DNA of 64,000 nt, from the NCBI GenBank assembly GCA_963699525.1, contig CAVOUI010000012.1:372001-436000 (forward strand), written 5' to 3'. The notes beneath the pieces are model-generated. The model was not told the DNA's origin and ran no database searches. It saw only the letters and a list, made by a program, of their open reading frames with translations. The position numbers and the translations under genes were made by a program. Each line of letters starts with the position of its first letter. The first letter of the stretch is position 1. The stretch is from SG8-41 sp963699525 (GTDB taxonomy: Bacteria > Pseudomonadota > Gammaproteobacteria > Burkholderiales > SG8-41). Below are positions 16,011 to 24,078 of this stretch, piece after piece.

Positions 16011-18062
16011 CTACTGCTCCTCGGCGTGCGCGGTCTTGGCGTGCTGCTCGGCGAGCGACTTCTGGATGCCAGGCGGCACCGGCTCGTAGCGCGCGAACTC
16101 GATGGAGTACGAGCCCTGGCCCGCGGTGACCGATTTCAGCCGTGCCTGGTAGTTCCCGAGTTCCGACAGCGGCGCCTGGCCCTTGATCACGAGCGTGCCG
16201 GGCGCGAGCGAGTCGGTGCCGGAGAGCTGGCCGCGCTTCGCGGAGAGGTCGCCGGCGATGTCGCCCATGCTCGCTTCCGGCGCGGTGATCTCGATGTTGA
16301 CGATGGGCTCGAGGACGATCGCCCGCGCCTTGCTGATCGCATCCATGAATGCGCGCTTGCCCGCCGCGATGAACGCGACCTCCTTGGAGTCGACGTCATG
16401 GTACTTGCCGTCGTAGACGATGACCCGCACGTCGTGCACCGGGTAGCCCGCCACCGGCCCCGAGTCCAGAACCTGGCGCACGCCCTTTTCCACCGCGGGT
16501 ATGAACTGGCCGGGGATCGCGCCGCCCTTCACCTGGTCGACGAACTCGAACCCCGAGCCGCGCCTCAGGGGCTCGACCTTGAGGAACACTTCGCCGAACT
16601 GGCCCGCGCCGCCGGTCTGCTTCTTGTGCCGGTGGTGGCCTTCGGCCCGCGCGGTTATGGTTTCGCGGTAGGGAATGCGCGGCGGCTTGGTCGAGACTTC
16701 GACGTTGTATTGCTTGGTCATGCGCTCGAGGATGTAGCGCATGTGCAGGTCGCCCAGCCCGCTGATGACGGTCTGGTTGAGGGTGGCGTTGTGCTCGACC
16801 CTGAAGGTGGGGTCCTCAGCGGAGAGCTTGTGCAACGCGTCCGAGATCTTCTGCTCGTCCCCCCGGCGTTTCGCCTCGATCGCGAGCGAGTGCATGGGCG
16901 TCGGGAACTCGAGCGGGACGAGGTGGATCTGGTCCTCGTTGTGCGAATCGTGCAGCACCGCGTCGAAATGGATCTCGTCCACCTTGGCGATGGCGCCGAT
17001 GTCGCCCGGGACGAGCGCTTCGGTCTCCACGAAGTCCTTCCCCTGCAGCAGATAGGCGTGGCCGACCTTGAACGCCTTGCGGCCCTCGCCGATGAAGAGC
17101 TGGGAGTCCTTGGTGATCGTCCCCTGGTGCACGCGGAACACCCCCACCTTGCCGACGTAGGGATCGATCATCACCTTGAAGACATGCGCGACCACGTGCT
17201 TCTTCGGGTCGGGCTCGGCGCGCACCGGCTGCGCCTTGTCGCCCGTGCCCTTGACGAGCTGGGGCGCGTTGCCCTCCGTGGGGTTGGGCAGGAGCTTGAC
17301 GATGACGTCGAGCAGCTCCGCGACGCCGGCACCGGTGCGCGCGGAAGCGAAGCATACCGGGATGAGATGCCCGTCGCGCAGGGCTTTCTCGAACGGCGCG
17401 TGCAGTTCCTCCGGCGCCACCTCGCCCTTCTCGAGGTATTTCGCCATCAGCTCCTCGTCGACCTCGACGACCTGGTCCACCAGCGCGCTGTGCGCTTCCT
17501 CGACCGAGGAGAAATCCGCCGCCCCGGACGGATTGAAGAAGCAGTCCACCACCCGCTTGCCCCCGTCTGCGGGCAGGTTGATCGGGAGGCACTCGCGGCC
17601 GAAGGCGGCCTGGAGCTTGCCGAGCACCCCCGGCAGGTCGACGTTCTCGGCGTCGATCTTGTTCACGACCACCATGCGGCAGAGGTCGCGCTTGCGCGCC
17701 CACTGCATCATGCGGCTCGTGATCATCTCGACACCGTTCTGGGCATTCACCACGACGACGGCCGTTTCCACCGCGGGCAACGCCCCGATGGCGCGGCCGA
17801 TGAAATCCGGCAGGCCCGGGGTGTCGATGACGTGGATGCGAGTGTCCCGGTGCTGCAGGTGCACGACGGAGGCGTTCAGCGAATGCTGGAACTGCTTCTC
17901 GAGGGGATCGAAGTCGCAGACAGTGGTGCCCTTTTCCACCGTTCCCATGGTGGCGATTGCCCCGGCCTTCCCAAGCAGCGTCTCGGCGAGCGTGGTCTTG
18001 CCGGAGCCGCCATGGCCGGTCAGGGCAATGGTGCGGATTGATTCGGGGGAAAACTTGGCCAT
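16011..18062 (-). CDS. EF-G-like translational GTPase (FusA paralogue)
   Basis: 683-residue GTPase with the five-domain layout of elongation factor G. P-loop GHGGSGKT is at 16-23, the G3 motif DTPGLPDF at 80-87, and NKID for base recognition; domain IV-type sequence lies near HHRHKKQTGGAGQFGE, with a C-terminal domain V. The G3 motif has Leu84 where canonical EF-G has the catalytic His (DxPGH). This places it with divergent FusA2-type paralogues rather than the main factor, which is normally in the str operon. It heads the minus-strand run to ltaE and has its own sigma70-like promoter. Confidence 0.88.
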   Translation of the reverse strand: MAKFSPESIRTIALTGHGGSGKTTLAETLLGKAGAIATMGTVEKGTTVCDFDPLEKQFQHSLNASVVHLQHRDTRIHVIDTPGLPDFIGRAIGALPAVETAVVVVNAQNGVEMITSRMMQWARKRDLCRMVVVNKIDAENVDLPGVLGKLQAAFGRECLPINLPADGGKRVVDCFFNPSGAADFSSVEEAHSALVDQVVEVDEELMAKYLEKGEVAPEELHAPFEKALRDGHLIPVCFASARTGAGVAELLDVIVKLLPNPTEGNAPQLVKGTGDKAQPVRAEPDPKKHVVAHVFKVMIDPYVGKVGVFRVHQGTITKDSQLFIGEGRKAFKVGHAYLLQGKDFVETEALVPGDIGAIAKVDEIHFDAVLHDSHNEDQIHLVPLEFPTPMHSLAIEAKRRGDEQKISDALHKLSAEDPTFRVEHNATLNQTVISGLGDLHMRYILERMTKQYNVEVSTKPPRIPYRETITARAEGHHRHKKQTGGAGQFGEVFLKVEPLRRGSGFEFVDQVKGGAIPGQFIPAVEKGVRQVLDSGPVAGYPVHDVRVIVYDGKYHDVDSKEVAFIAAGKRAFMDAISKARAIVLEPIVNIEITAPEASMGDIAGDLSAKRGQLSGTDSLAPGTLVIKGQAPLSELGNYQARLKSVTAGQGSYSIEFARYEPVPPGIQKSLAEQHAKTAHAEEQ

Positions 18063-18112
18063 GGCGGAATCCTCCGGCCCTCATTTCGCAGGCGTGACTG
18101 GGGGGTCAGCCG

Positions 18113-18142
18113 AGTATAAACGGGTGCACGCGGGGGGTTCAA
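18113..18142 (-). promoter_or_regulatory. Sigma70 promoter for the EF-G-like gene
   Basis: On the minus strand TTGAAC (18142-18137), an 18-bp spacer and TATACT (18118-18113). It places the start about 45 bp before the ATG at 18062, which has GGAGG upstream. The sigma-factor gene starts divergently at 18227. Confidence 0.7.
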
Positions 18143-18226
18143 GCTGACCCTGTCCGGGCGGCCGCTGCGTTTAAGCTATTGGCGGATTGCTGCTGTGCGC
18201 GACCCCGCGCATACTCGCAAACCGCT

Positions 18227-18793
18227 ATGGCCGCGCGCACGGAGAGCACCGATGAAGAGCTCATGCTGCATTATCGAGACGGGGACGCGGGTGCGTTCGA
18301 GGCGCTCTACACGCGCCACAAGGGCGGGCTCTATCGCTACCTGCTGCGGCAGTGCCGGGACGCGGCGGCGGCTGAGGAGCTGTTCCAGGACGTGTGGATG
18401 AATCTCATACGGGCGCGGCTCACCTATACGGTCCAGGCCCGGTTCACGACCTATCTCTACCGGCTGGCGCATAACCGGCTGATCGATCATTACCGCAGAA
18501 CGGGCCGCGCCACGATCACGTCTCTCGAGGAAGAGGCTGGAAACGAGGCGGCGGATCCGCCCGACGAGCGCGAGCGGCCGCAGGACGAGGCACTGGACGC
18601 GAAGCGGCAGGCCGAACGGCTGATACAACTGATCGCGGAGTTGCCCGAGACGCAGCGCGAGGCGTTCCTGATGCAGCAGGAGGGCGGGATGAGCGTGGAG
18701 GAGATCGCGCAGGCGACCGGCGTCAACCGCGAGACTGCGAAGAGCCGGCTGCGCTACGCAATGGCGCGACTGAGGAAGGGCGTACAGGAATGA
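18227..18793 (+). CDS. ECF-family RNA polymerase sigma factor
   Basis: 188 residues from the ATG at 18227. Region 2 covers ALYTRHKGGLYRYLLRQC through AEELFQDVWMNL and FTTYLYRLAHNRLIDHYR. An acidic linker follows, then region 4 with LPETQREAFLMQQEGG and SVEEIAQATGVNRETAKSR, the -35-binding helix-turn-helix. It has two regions only, so group IV (ECF). The next gene overlaps by ATGA and encodes its likely membrane anti-sigma factor, so activity is probably controlled by sequestration. A longer in-frame TTG start at 18179 seems less likely (Cys-rich, unconserved extension). Confidence 0.9.
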   Translation: MAARTESTDEELMLHYRDGDAGAFEALYTRHKGGLYRYLLRQCRDAAAAEELFQDVWMNLIRARLTYTVQARFTTYLYRLAHNRLIDHYRRTGRATITSLEEEAGNEAADPPDERERPQDEALDAKRQAERLIQLIAELPETQREAFLMQQEGGMSVEEIAQATGVNRETAKSRLRYAMARLRKGVQE

Positions 18794-19540
18794 CGGTGAA
18801 CGGGCGCAATATGGGCGGCTTGAATGGGGACGCTGAACGCGACCCCGGGATCGAGCGCCTCTACCGCGAGGCCGCGGGTGAAACGCCGCCGGCGCACCTC
18901 GATGCGGCCATCCTCGCCGCGGCGAGGCGGGAGGCCGGCGCGCGTCCCCGCTCGATTGGCCCGAAGCTGCGCCGCTGGCATGTTCCGGTCTCGATCGCTG
19001 CGGTCCTCGTGGTGACCGTGTCCCTCGTCGTTCTGGTGAGAGAAGAGCGGCCCATGCTGATGATGCGAGACGAGGGGACCCTGCTGAAGTTGGAGCGCGA
19101 GGCCCTGGAAGAGGGGCGTCGTCGTATCGAGGAAGCTGACGACCCTGGCGAGGATGGGAGCGTGCCGGCAAGCCAATGTCGCCGCCCGTGCAGACACCAT
19201 CCCCCCGGGGGTGGACGAAGAGCGTGCGGCCTCGGCGAAGGCAGATACGGTCGCAGCGGGGAAGGTGGCAGCGTCCCCAGCCACGCCAAGCGAGCCGCAG
19301 GCGGCGCGTTCGACGGCGGATGCCCCCCCGGCCAAACCGGTTGCAGGGGGCGCCATGCCGAGGTACGTCGAGCAGGCTCGGCCGCCAGTATGGCGCGGGT
19401 TCGAAAAGGAGCCGCCCGAGAAATGGCTCGCGCATATCGAGGAGCTGAGGAAGCAGGGGCGGGTGGCCGAGGCCGAGGAGATGCTCTCCGAGTTCAAACG
19501 CCGGTTTCCCGATCATCCCGTGCCCTCTGGCTCAAAATAA
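18790..19540 (+). pseudogene. Putative anti-sigma factor, one frameshift
   Basis: The first frame (ATG 18790, overlapping the sigma stop) encodes a cytosolic N-terminus with DPGIERLYREAAGETPPAHL, one transmembrane helix (about 60-80, VPVSIAAVLVVTVSLVVLV) and a charged coiled segment LEREALEEGRRRIEEAD. Between about 19100 and 19160 the sensible frame moves by one base; the second frame gives an Ala/Pro linker and ends EKWLAHIEELRKQGRVAEAE to a stop at 19540. The C-terminal helix is typical of betaproteobacterial anti-sigma factors. Joined, the product would be about 250 residues. Consensus error and genuine mutation cannot be told apart here. Confidence 0.65.
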
Positions 19541-19622
19541 GGGGGTCGACCACCCAAAGTGGACCCCCACCCCCCGCCCTAAGGGGGGGTCCGCAGGCAT
19601 TAGAATTGCATCTCTGGGGTCC
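19541..19622. mobile_element. Possible insertion-sequence end remnant with GGGGGTCC repeats
   Basis: GGGGGTC (19541-19547), GGACCCCC (19561-19568), GGGGGTCC (19585-19592) and GGGGTCC (19616-19622) make mutually exclusive hairpins. The complement of 19541-19568 reads GTCCACTTTGGG followed by TGGTCGACC, which resembles the multiple terminal repeats of IS21-family elements as I remember them. No transposase frame is present. The region is directly downstream of the anti-sigma gene and opens an AT-richer stretch. IS origin is an inference needing a database search. Confidence 0.35.
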
Positions 19623-19697
19623 AAAGTTACCGAGATAGGAGTGATATGGGGTTTTAGTTGCGTTGCAGCAATGTATTGGAGTGGTAGAACTAAACTA

Positions 19698-19726
19698 TTG
19701 ACAAGGATGTGTAAAGATAGGAGAAT
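19698..19726 (+). promoter_or_regulatory. Promoter-like element in the AT-richer spacer before the transglycosylase
   Basis: TTGACA (19698-19703), a 17-bp spacer and GAGAAT (19721-19726): perfect -35, partial -10. It lies in the 417-bp non-coding gap 19541-19957, whose base composition is clearly more AT-rich than its neighbours. It may drive the lytic transglycosylase or an unrecognised short RNA. I see no convincing gene in the gap on either strand. Confidence 0.5.
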
Positions 19727-19957
19727 TTGCGGTGTTGCATAGCAGCATTAGTGGGCTCGGGTTGGGGCGGGCAGGGGTCGCGGCATCGGATTGCGCCGGG
19801 ATACCCCGAATACTAGAATTAGGCACTCCCCCAGCGTATCCCACTACATATTGTGGCCATGAGTTGGCTTGGTCAGAAGCGAGGGGCTCCATTGCCGCGC
19901 CGTAGCAGATCCTGGCCGGCGCGCTTCATGTCCAATAACAGGGGAAAGGCGACAACC

Positions 19958-20740
19958 ATGCGTACAGGCAAATACGGCTTGGCTGCAAACGGGGTCCTGC
20001 CCTGCATCGACGGGGGGGTTTGGAGCCGGAGGGTAGTTTCGACCCTGGTCCTGGCCGCTAGTATCGCGGCGCTGACCCTTATCCTGCTCGACCACCGTAG
20101 CGTGGGTCGGCCTGAATTGCCGGAGGCCGCCGCGTACAGGGTGATGCCGGCCCCCGTCGTAACCGAGGTTCCGCGCCGGGCGGTCACGGACACGGCCCTC
20201 ATGCAGGCCGAGGTGGCCCATTATCGAGCCCTGTCCGATTTCGTGGCCAGGCGCTACTTCGTATCCCAGGACGCGGCCTTTGACCTCGTCACGCTGGCGC
20301 ACCGCGCCGGGAGCCAGCTCCAGCTCGATCCCCTGCTGATCATAGCGGTCATCGCCATCGAGTCGCGCTTCAACCCGATTGCGGAGAGCCGCGCGGGCGC
20401 GAAGGGACTGATGCAGATCATCCCGAAATACCACGGGGACAAGCTCGAGGTGTTCGGGGGCGAAGAGGCGGTGTTCGAACCCGAAGCCAATATCCACGTC
20501 GGCGCCAGTATCCTGAAGGAATACCTGCGCCGGACCGGGAATCTCGGCATCGCGCTGCAGATGTATGCCGGCGCGCTGGCCGACGAGGAGGACCAGTACA
20601 CGCGCAAGGTGCTGAGCGAGCGCTACCGCCTCCAGCAGGTGGTCGCTCCTGCGCCGCGGCGCGCGGCTTCCCCGGCCGCAGTGCGAGCCGCATCCACCCC
20701 GGCCAGCTACCCGATCGTCCTGCCCTCCGCTTTCGACTGA
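19958..20740 (+). CDS. Membrane-anchored lytic transglycosylase (SLT domain)
   Basis: 260 residues from the ATG at 19958. An N-terminal signal-anchor (about 23-43, VVSTLVLAASIAALTLILLDH) is followed by a periplasmic SLT domain: LDPLLIIAVIAIESRFNPIA contains the catalytic Glu, then AKGLMQIIPKYH and ANIHVGASILKEYLRR, as in Slt/MltC-type goose lysozyme folds. It cleaves the glycan strand to anhydro-muropeptides, the substrates recycled through AmpD. Starts at 19853 and 19928 are possible in frame; 19958 is chosen for AAAGG upstream and a sensible anchor. The C-terminus is an Ala/Pro-rich tail. Confidence 0.85.
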   Translation: MRTGKYGLAANGVLPCIDGGVWSRRVVSTLVLAASIAALTLILLDHRSVGRPELPEAAAYRVMPAPVVTEVPRRAVTDTALMQAEVAHYRALSDFVARRYFVSQDAAFDLVTLAHRAGSQLQLDPLLIIAVIAIESRFNPIAESRAGAKGLMQIIPKYHGDKLEVFGGEEAVFEPEANIHVGASILKEYLRRTGNLGIALQMYAGALADEEDQYTRKVLSERYRLQQVVAPAPRRAASPAAVRAASTPASYPIVLPSAFD

Positions 20741-20760
20741 GCACCCCGGATCCGCAGGCA

Positions 20761-21144
20761 ATGGCGCGGATTCGAATCGCTTGGCAGGGCGGCGAAGTGA
20801 CCGCTAACTTACGCGACACGCCGACGGCAAGGGCGCTCCTTGCCGTGTTGCCGTGCGACGCCAGCGCAAGTACCTGGGGCGAGGAGGTCTATTTCGAGGT
20901 GCCCGTCAAGGCCGCGCTCGAATCCGACGCCCGGCAGGTGGTGGATGCTGGCACAGTGTGCTTCTGGGTGGAGGGTAGATCGCTCGCGCTGCCGTTCGGC
21001 CGCACCCCCGTATCGAAAGGCGACGAGTGCCGGTTGGTCACCCGGTGCAACGTGCTGGGGACGATCGACGGCGATCCGCGCCAGCTGAAGCAAGTGAAGC
21101 AGGGAACGAAGATCCGCGTCGCGCCCTTGCCTGGCGAGGCTTGA
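20761..21144 (+). CDS. Cyclophilin-like fold protein (TM1367 type)
   Basis: A 127-residue single-domain protein with the pattern of the TM1367/cyclophilin-like family: ARALLAVLPCDASASTWGEE, then VYFEVPVKAALESDARQVVD, GTVCFWVEGRSLALPFGRTP and RLVTRCNVLGTIDG. Members have the cyclophilin barrel but are not proven prolyl isomerases. Cytoplasmic; function unknown. It begins 20 bp after the transglycosylase stop and may be cotranscribed. Confidence 0.75.
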   Translation: MARIRIAWQGGEVTANLRDTPTARALLAVLPCDASASTWGEEVYFEVPVKAALESDARQVVDAGTVCFWVEGRSLALPFGRTPVSKGDECRLVTRCNVLGTIDGDPRQLKQVKQGTKIRVAPLPGEA

Positions 21145-21192
21145 CTTGCGAATCGCGGTTATGATCGCGGGCGGACCGCAAGAGAGGAGCGC

Positions 21193-21468
21193 ATGATGGC
21201 GCAGCAACCGGAATTGCCGGCCGACTGGCTCGAATTCATGCAGAAGATGTGGAACCCGATGTCGTATCCCATGCCGGGCATGGCGATGCCGACCGTCAAC
21301 GTGGGCGAGATCGAGAAGAAAATCTCGGAACTGAAGGCGGTGGAAAACTGGCTCACGATGCAGGTGGGCTTTCTGCAGATGACGGTCAAGACGCTTGAGA
21401 TGCAGAAGGCGGCGCTGGAATCGCTCGCCGCTGCCGCACCCAAGGGGATGCCGGAAGGCAAAAAATAA
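21193..21468 (+). CDS. PhaM-like protein (short form)
   Basis: 91 residues. The middle resembles PhaM, the polyhydroxyalkanoate granule protein that links granules to PhaC and the nucleoid: GMAMPTVNVGEIEKKISELK and VENWLTMQVGFLQMTVKTLE form an amphipathic helical segment. Known PhaM proteins carry a long Lys/Ala-rich DNA-binding tail; here the chain ends PKGMPEGKK, so only the core is present. Two ATGs (21193, 21196) follow a GAGGAG site. No other pha gene adjoins, though a thiolase lies at 42-43 kb. Confidence 0.7.
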   Translation: MMAQQPELPADWLEFMQKMWNPMSYPMPGMAMPTVNVGEIEKKISELKAVENWLTMQVGFLQMTVKTLEMQKAALESLAAAAPKGMPEGKK

Positions 21469-21490
21469 GGGCGGGCATCCTGCCCGCCCT
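21460..21490 (-). terminator. Terminator of the TauD-type gene (minus strand)
   Basis: A perfect 9-bp stem GGGCGGGCA (21469-21477) / TGCCCGCCC (21481-21489) with a 3-nt loop. On the minus strand it is followed by TTATTTTTTG, a good U-tract. The plus strand lacks a T run, so it mainly serves the minus-strand dioxygenase gene; the convergent PhaM-like gene ends at its edge. Confidence 0.85.
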
Positions 21491-21511
21491 CGGGTCGTGG
21501 TGCGGCTGGGG

Positions 21512-22405
21512 CTATGCCGCCAGAGTCGCGCGGTCAAAAAAGGGCCGGTCGCCCTGGATCTGGGTGCGGTGCATCAACCTCCGGGAATTGGGGTCGAACG
21601 CATCCCGTCGGTGCATGGCGCAGCGGTTATCCCACATGATGAGATCGCCCACCTTCCACTTCTGATACCACGCGATCTCCGGTTTGCTCGCATGCGCCCA
21701 TAGCCGGTTGAGCAGGTCTTCGCTCTCGGCGAGCGGCAGCCCCACGATGTAAGCGTTGCGGCGACGCCCGAGGAAGAGCGCGTTGCGGCGCGTCGCCGGG
21801 TGGGTGCGGACGATGGGGTGCACCGCGCCGGGCGCCTCGCGTGGATCGGTCACGTCGTTAAATCCCTTGCGCAGATCGCCGACGCTGTTGCGGCTCGAGT
21901 CATGCTTGCAGGATCTTCCGATGATCGCGCGCTTCAGTTCCGCCGGAAGCGTCTCGAACGCGCGGTACATGTTGCTGAAGCCGGTATCGCCGCCCGCGGG
22001 CGGCACCTCGAGCGCGTAGAGCAGGCTGCCGATGGGGGTCGTCTCGTTGTACGACATGTCGGTGTGCCACTCCGCCTCGTAATGCCCGAGATTGCCGATC
22101 GGTCTTCCGTCCACCTTGATATTCGACATGACGGTGATCTCGGGATAGGGGTCTTGATCGGCGTCGCCCACGGCATGGACCGGCGCCTTGTCGAGGTCTC
22201 CGAAACGGCGGGCGAAATCGAGCAGGCCCGGGTCGTCGAGCCGCTGGCCCCGGAACCGCAGGACGAGATGCTCGTGCCACGCGGCCTCGATTGCCTTGAA
22301 CGCGGCGGCAGTAAGCGGTTTCGACAGGTCCACGCCCGCCACGTCGGCGCCCAACGCAGCCCCGGTGGGAACGACGGCAATGCGCTTGGCTTCGGGCAAG
22401 TCCAT
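21512..22405 (-). CDS. TauD/TfdA-family 2-oxoglutarate/Fe(II) dioxygenase
   Basis: 297 residues. The Fe(II) facial triad is visible as EWHTDMS (His and Asp) and, near the C-terminus, DNRCAMHRRDAF (distal His); the Arg that binds 2-oxoglutarate is probably in SRRLMHRTQI. The N-terminal GAALGADVAGVDLSKPL is typical of TauD/TfdA enzymes, which oxidise taurine, phenoxyacids or related substrates; the substrate here is unknown. The ATG at 22405 is preferred over TTG 22420 because GGAG sits about 7 bp upstream. It is followed by a strong terminator and stands alone. Confidence 0.85.
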   Translation of the reverse strand: MDLPEAKRIAVVPTGAALGADVAGVDLSKPLTAAAFKAIEAAWHEHLVLRFRGQRLDDPGLLDFARRFGDLDKAPVHAVGDADQDPYPEITVMSNIKVDGRPIGNLGHYEAEWHTDMSYNETTPIGSLLYALEVPPAGGDTGFSNMYRAFETLPAELKRAIIGRSCKHDSSRNSVGDLRKGFNDVTDPREAPGAVHPIVRTHPATRRNALFLGRRRNAYIVGLPLAESEDLLNRLWAHASKPEIAWYQKWKVGDLIMWDNRCAMHRRDAFDPNSRRLMHRTQIQGDRPFFDRATLAA

Positions 22406-22498
22406 GGTCCGCTCCGGCAAGTAACAGCCGCATGCTAATGCCGCCTGGGTTGTGCCGCAAGCCGCGTGATTTCATGTATCGGGGAGCGCATACTTATT

Positions 22499-22572
22499 CC
22501 TGATTCCGGACGCTTCGCGCCGGATCAGGTCCGCCGATTGGAATGGGCCGTTCGCTGCCCTTCAATTGGCGG
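22499..22572. repeat. Dispersed palindrome, copy A, with second inverted repeat
   Basis: Primary hairpin 22499-22529: left arm CCTGATTCCGG, right arm CCGGATCAGG, 10-nt middle ACGCTTCGCG that itself pairs CGC/GCG around a 3-nt loop. It leaves a bulged A after CCGG and an unpaired T in the left arm. A second inverted repeat follows at once: CCGCCGATTG (22531-22540) with CAATTGGCGG (22563-22572), 9/10 paired. It lies 81 bp before the ACT-domain gene. One of four copies in the window. Confidence 0.75.
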
Positions 22573-22610
22573 GCAACCTTGCCGGATACTCACACGCAAA
22601 GGAGGCAATG

Positions 22611-23024
22611 ATGGCCACATCGGTACGCAGGACCGCCTACTTCAGCATGAAAACGCCGAACCGCGCCGGCCAGGGCGCGCGGTTGCTCTCCGCGCTTGCC
22701 GCGCACGGCGTCAACCTGCTCGCGTTCACCGGGTTTCCCCATGCCGGGGGCGCGCAGGTGGATTTCATTCCGCACAACATTGCCAAGTTCACGGTTGCCG
22801 CCCGCAAGCTGGGCATGAGGGTGAGCAAGAAGAAGACCGTGTTCCTCGCGCAGGGCACTGACAAGAAGGGAGCGTGCGCCGCGCTCTGCGACAAGCTCGC
22901 CAAGGCCGGGATCAACATGGTGGCGATGGACGCGGTCACCGCCGGCCAGGGGCGCTTCGGGGCGATGTTCTGGGTCAAGCAGCGCGATGTCGCGCGCGCG
23001 GCGCGGGTGCTGCGCGCACGGTAG
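22611..23024 (+). CDS. ACT-domain-like small protein
   Basis: 137 residues from the ATG at 22611, preceded by AAAGGAGG at 5-bp spacing. Two ACT-like halves are visible: NRAGQGARLLSALAAHGVNL with a following strand, and KKGACAALCDKLAKAGINMV with AMDAV. Proteins of this type are predicted cytoplasmic ligand-binding or regulatory modules; ligand unknown. Its leader contains palindrome copy A. It is separated from the following quinone oxidoreductase by 59 bp. Confidence 0.7.
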   Translation: MATSVRRTAYFSMKTPNRAGQGARLLSALAAHGVNLLAFTGFPHAGGAQVDFIPHNIAKFTVAARKLGMRVSKKKTVFLAQGTDKKGACAALCDKLAKAGINMVAMDAVTAGQGRFGAMFWVKQRDVARAARVLRAR

Positions 23025-23083
23025 GGGCGAAATATGGTTTAATCTCGCGCTTCGATCACGGCCCAATCGCAAGGAGAATGCCC

Positions 23084-24055
23084 ATGCCTCACGCAATGCG
23101 AGTCTACGAATACGGCGGCGCGGACAAGCTGCGCTGGGAGCAGGTCCAGGTCAGTGCGCCCGGGGAGGGCCAGGTCCTGGTACGCAATACCGCCGTGGGC
23201 CTCAACTTCGTGGACACCTATCAGCGCAGCGGCCTCTACCAGATGCCGCTTCCGTTCACCCCAGGATCTGAGGGCGCCGGAGTCGTCGAGGCGGTGGGAC
23301 CCAAAGTGAAGGAGTTCAAGGCCGGCGATCGTGTTGCCTATTCGGGCCCGGTCGGCGCTTACGCCGAGGTGCTGCTGCGCCCCGCCGACCGGCTTGTGAA
23401 GCTTCCCGCCGGGATCGAAGACCGGACGGCGGCGGCGATGATGCTGAAGGGCCTCACCGCGCAGTACCTGCTCCGCCGCACCTACCGCGTGAAGAAGGGC
23501 GACACGATCCTCATGCATGCGGCAGCCGGCGGCGTCGGCCAGATTCTATGCCAGTGGGCAAAAGCGCTCGGCGCCACCGTGATCGGCACCGTCGGATCGG
23601 ACGAGAAGGCCGCGCTTGCGAAAAAGGCCGGATGCAAGCACGTCATCGTCCTTTCGCGCGAGAAGTTTCCGGAGCGCGTGAAGGCGATCACCGGGGGCAA
23701 GGGCGTGCCGGTGGTCTATGACGGCATCGGCAAGGATACGTTCATGGACTCGCTCGACTGCCTCGCCCCTCTAGGCCTGATGGCGAGCTTCGGCAACGCT
23801 TCCGGGGCGGTGACGCAGTTCAATCCCGGGGTGCTCGCCCAGAAGGGGTCGCTCTTTCTCACGCGCCCGACGCTCAACACCTACGCTGCGTCACGCGAGG
23901 CGCTCTTGAGCGGGGCGCGGGAACTGTTCGCGGTGGTGAAAAGCGGCAAGGTCAAGATCGCGATCAACCAGACCTATCCGCTGCGCGAGGCGGCGCAGGC
24001 GCAGCGCGATCTCGAGGGCCGCAAGACGACTGGATCTACGGTACTGCTGCCGTAG
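23084..24055 (+). CDS. NADPH:quinone oxidoreductase (zeta-crystallin type)
   Basis: 323 residues of the zinc-free medium-chain dehydrogenase family. NFVDTYQRSGLY and the GSEGAGVVEAVG region form the catalytic part; MHAAAGGVGQILCQWAKALG is the nucleotide-binding glycine motif. It reduces quinones or enones with NADPH, like E. coli QorA. The ATG at 23084 is preferred to 23078 because AAGGAG is then 7 bp away. Convergent with the aminopeptidase gene. Confidence 0.9.
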   Translation: MPHAMRVYEYGGADKLRWEQVQVSAPGEGQVLVRNTAVGLNFVDTYQRSGLYQMPLPFTPGSEGAGVVEAVGPKVKEFKAGDRVAYSGPVGAYAEVLLRPADRLVKLPAGIEDRTAAAMMLKGLTAQYLLRRTYRVKKGDTILMHAAAGGVGQILCQWAKALGATVIGTVGSDEKAALAKKAGCKHVIVLSREKFPERVKAITGGKGVPVVYDGIGKDTFMDSLDCLAPLGLMASFGNASGAVTQFNPGVLAQKGSLFLTRPTLNTYAASREALLSGARELFAVVKSGKVKIAINQTYPLREAAQAQRDLEGRKTTGSTVLLP

Positions 24056-24078
24056 GTCAGAGCGGGGGGCCTCCGGCC

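Noticed and set aside
14967..18041. Very long open frame on the plus strand opposite the EF-G-like gene
   Set aside because: GC-rich codon bias leaves the antisense frame open; its translation has no family features and the opposite strand encodes clear EF-G motifs.
19695..19892. Minus-strand frame of 65 codons in the AT-richer spacer
   Set aside because: No ribosome-binding site, promoter or family; compositionally random.
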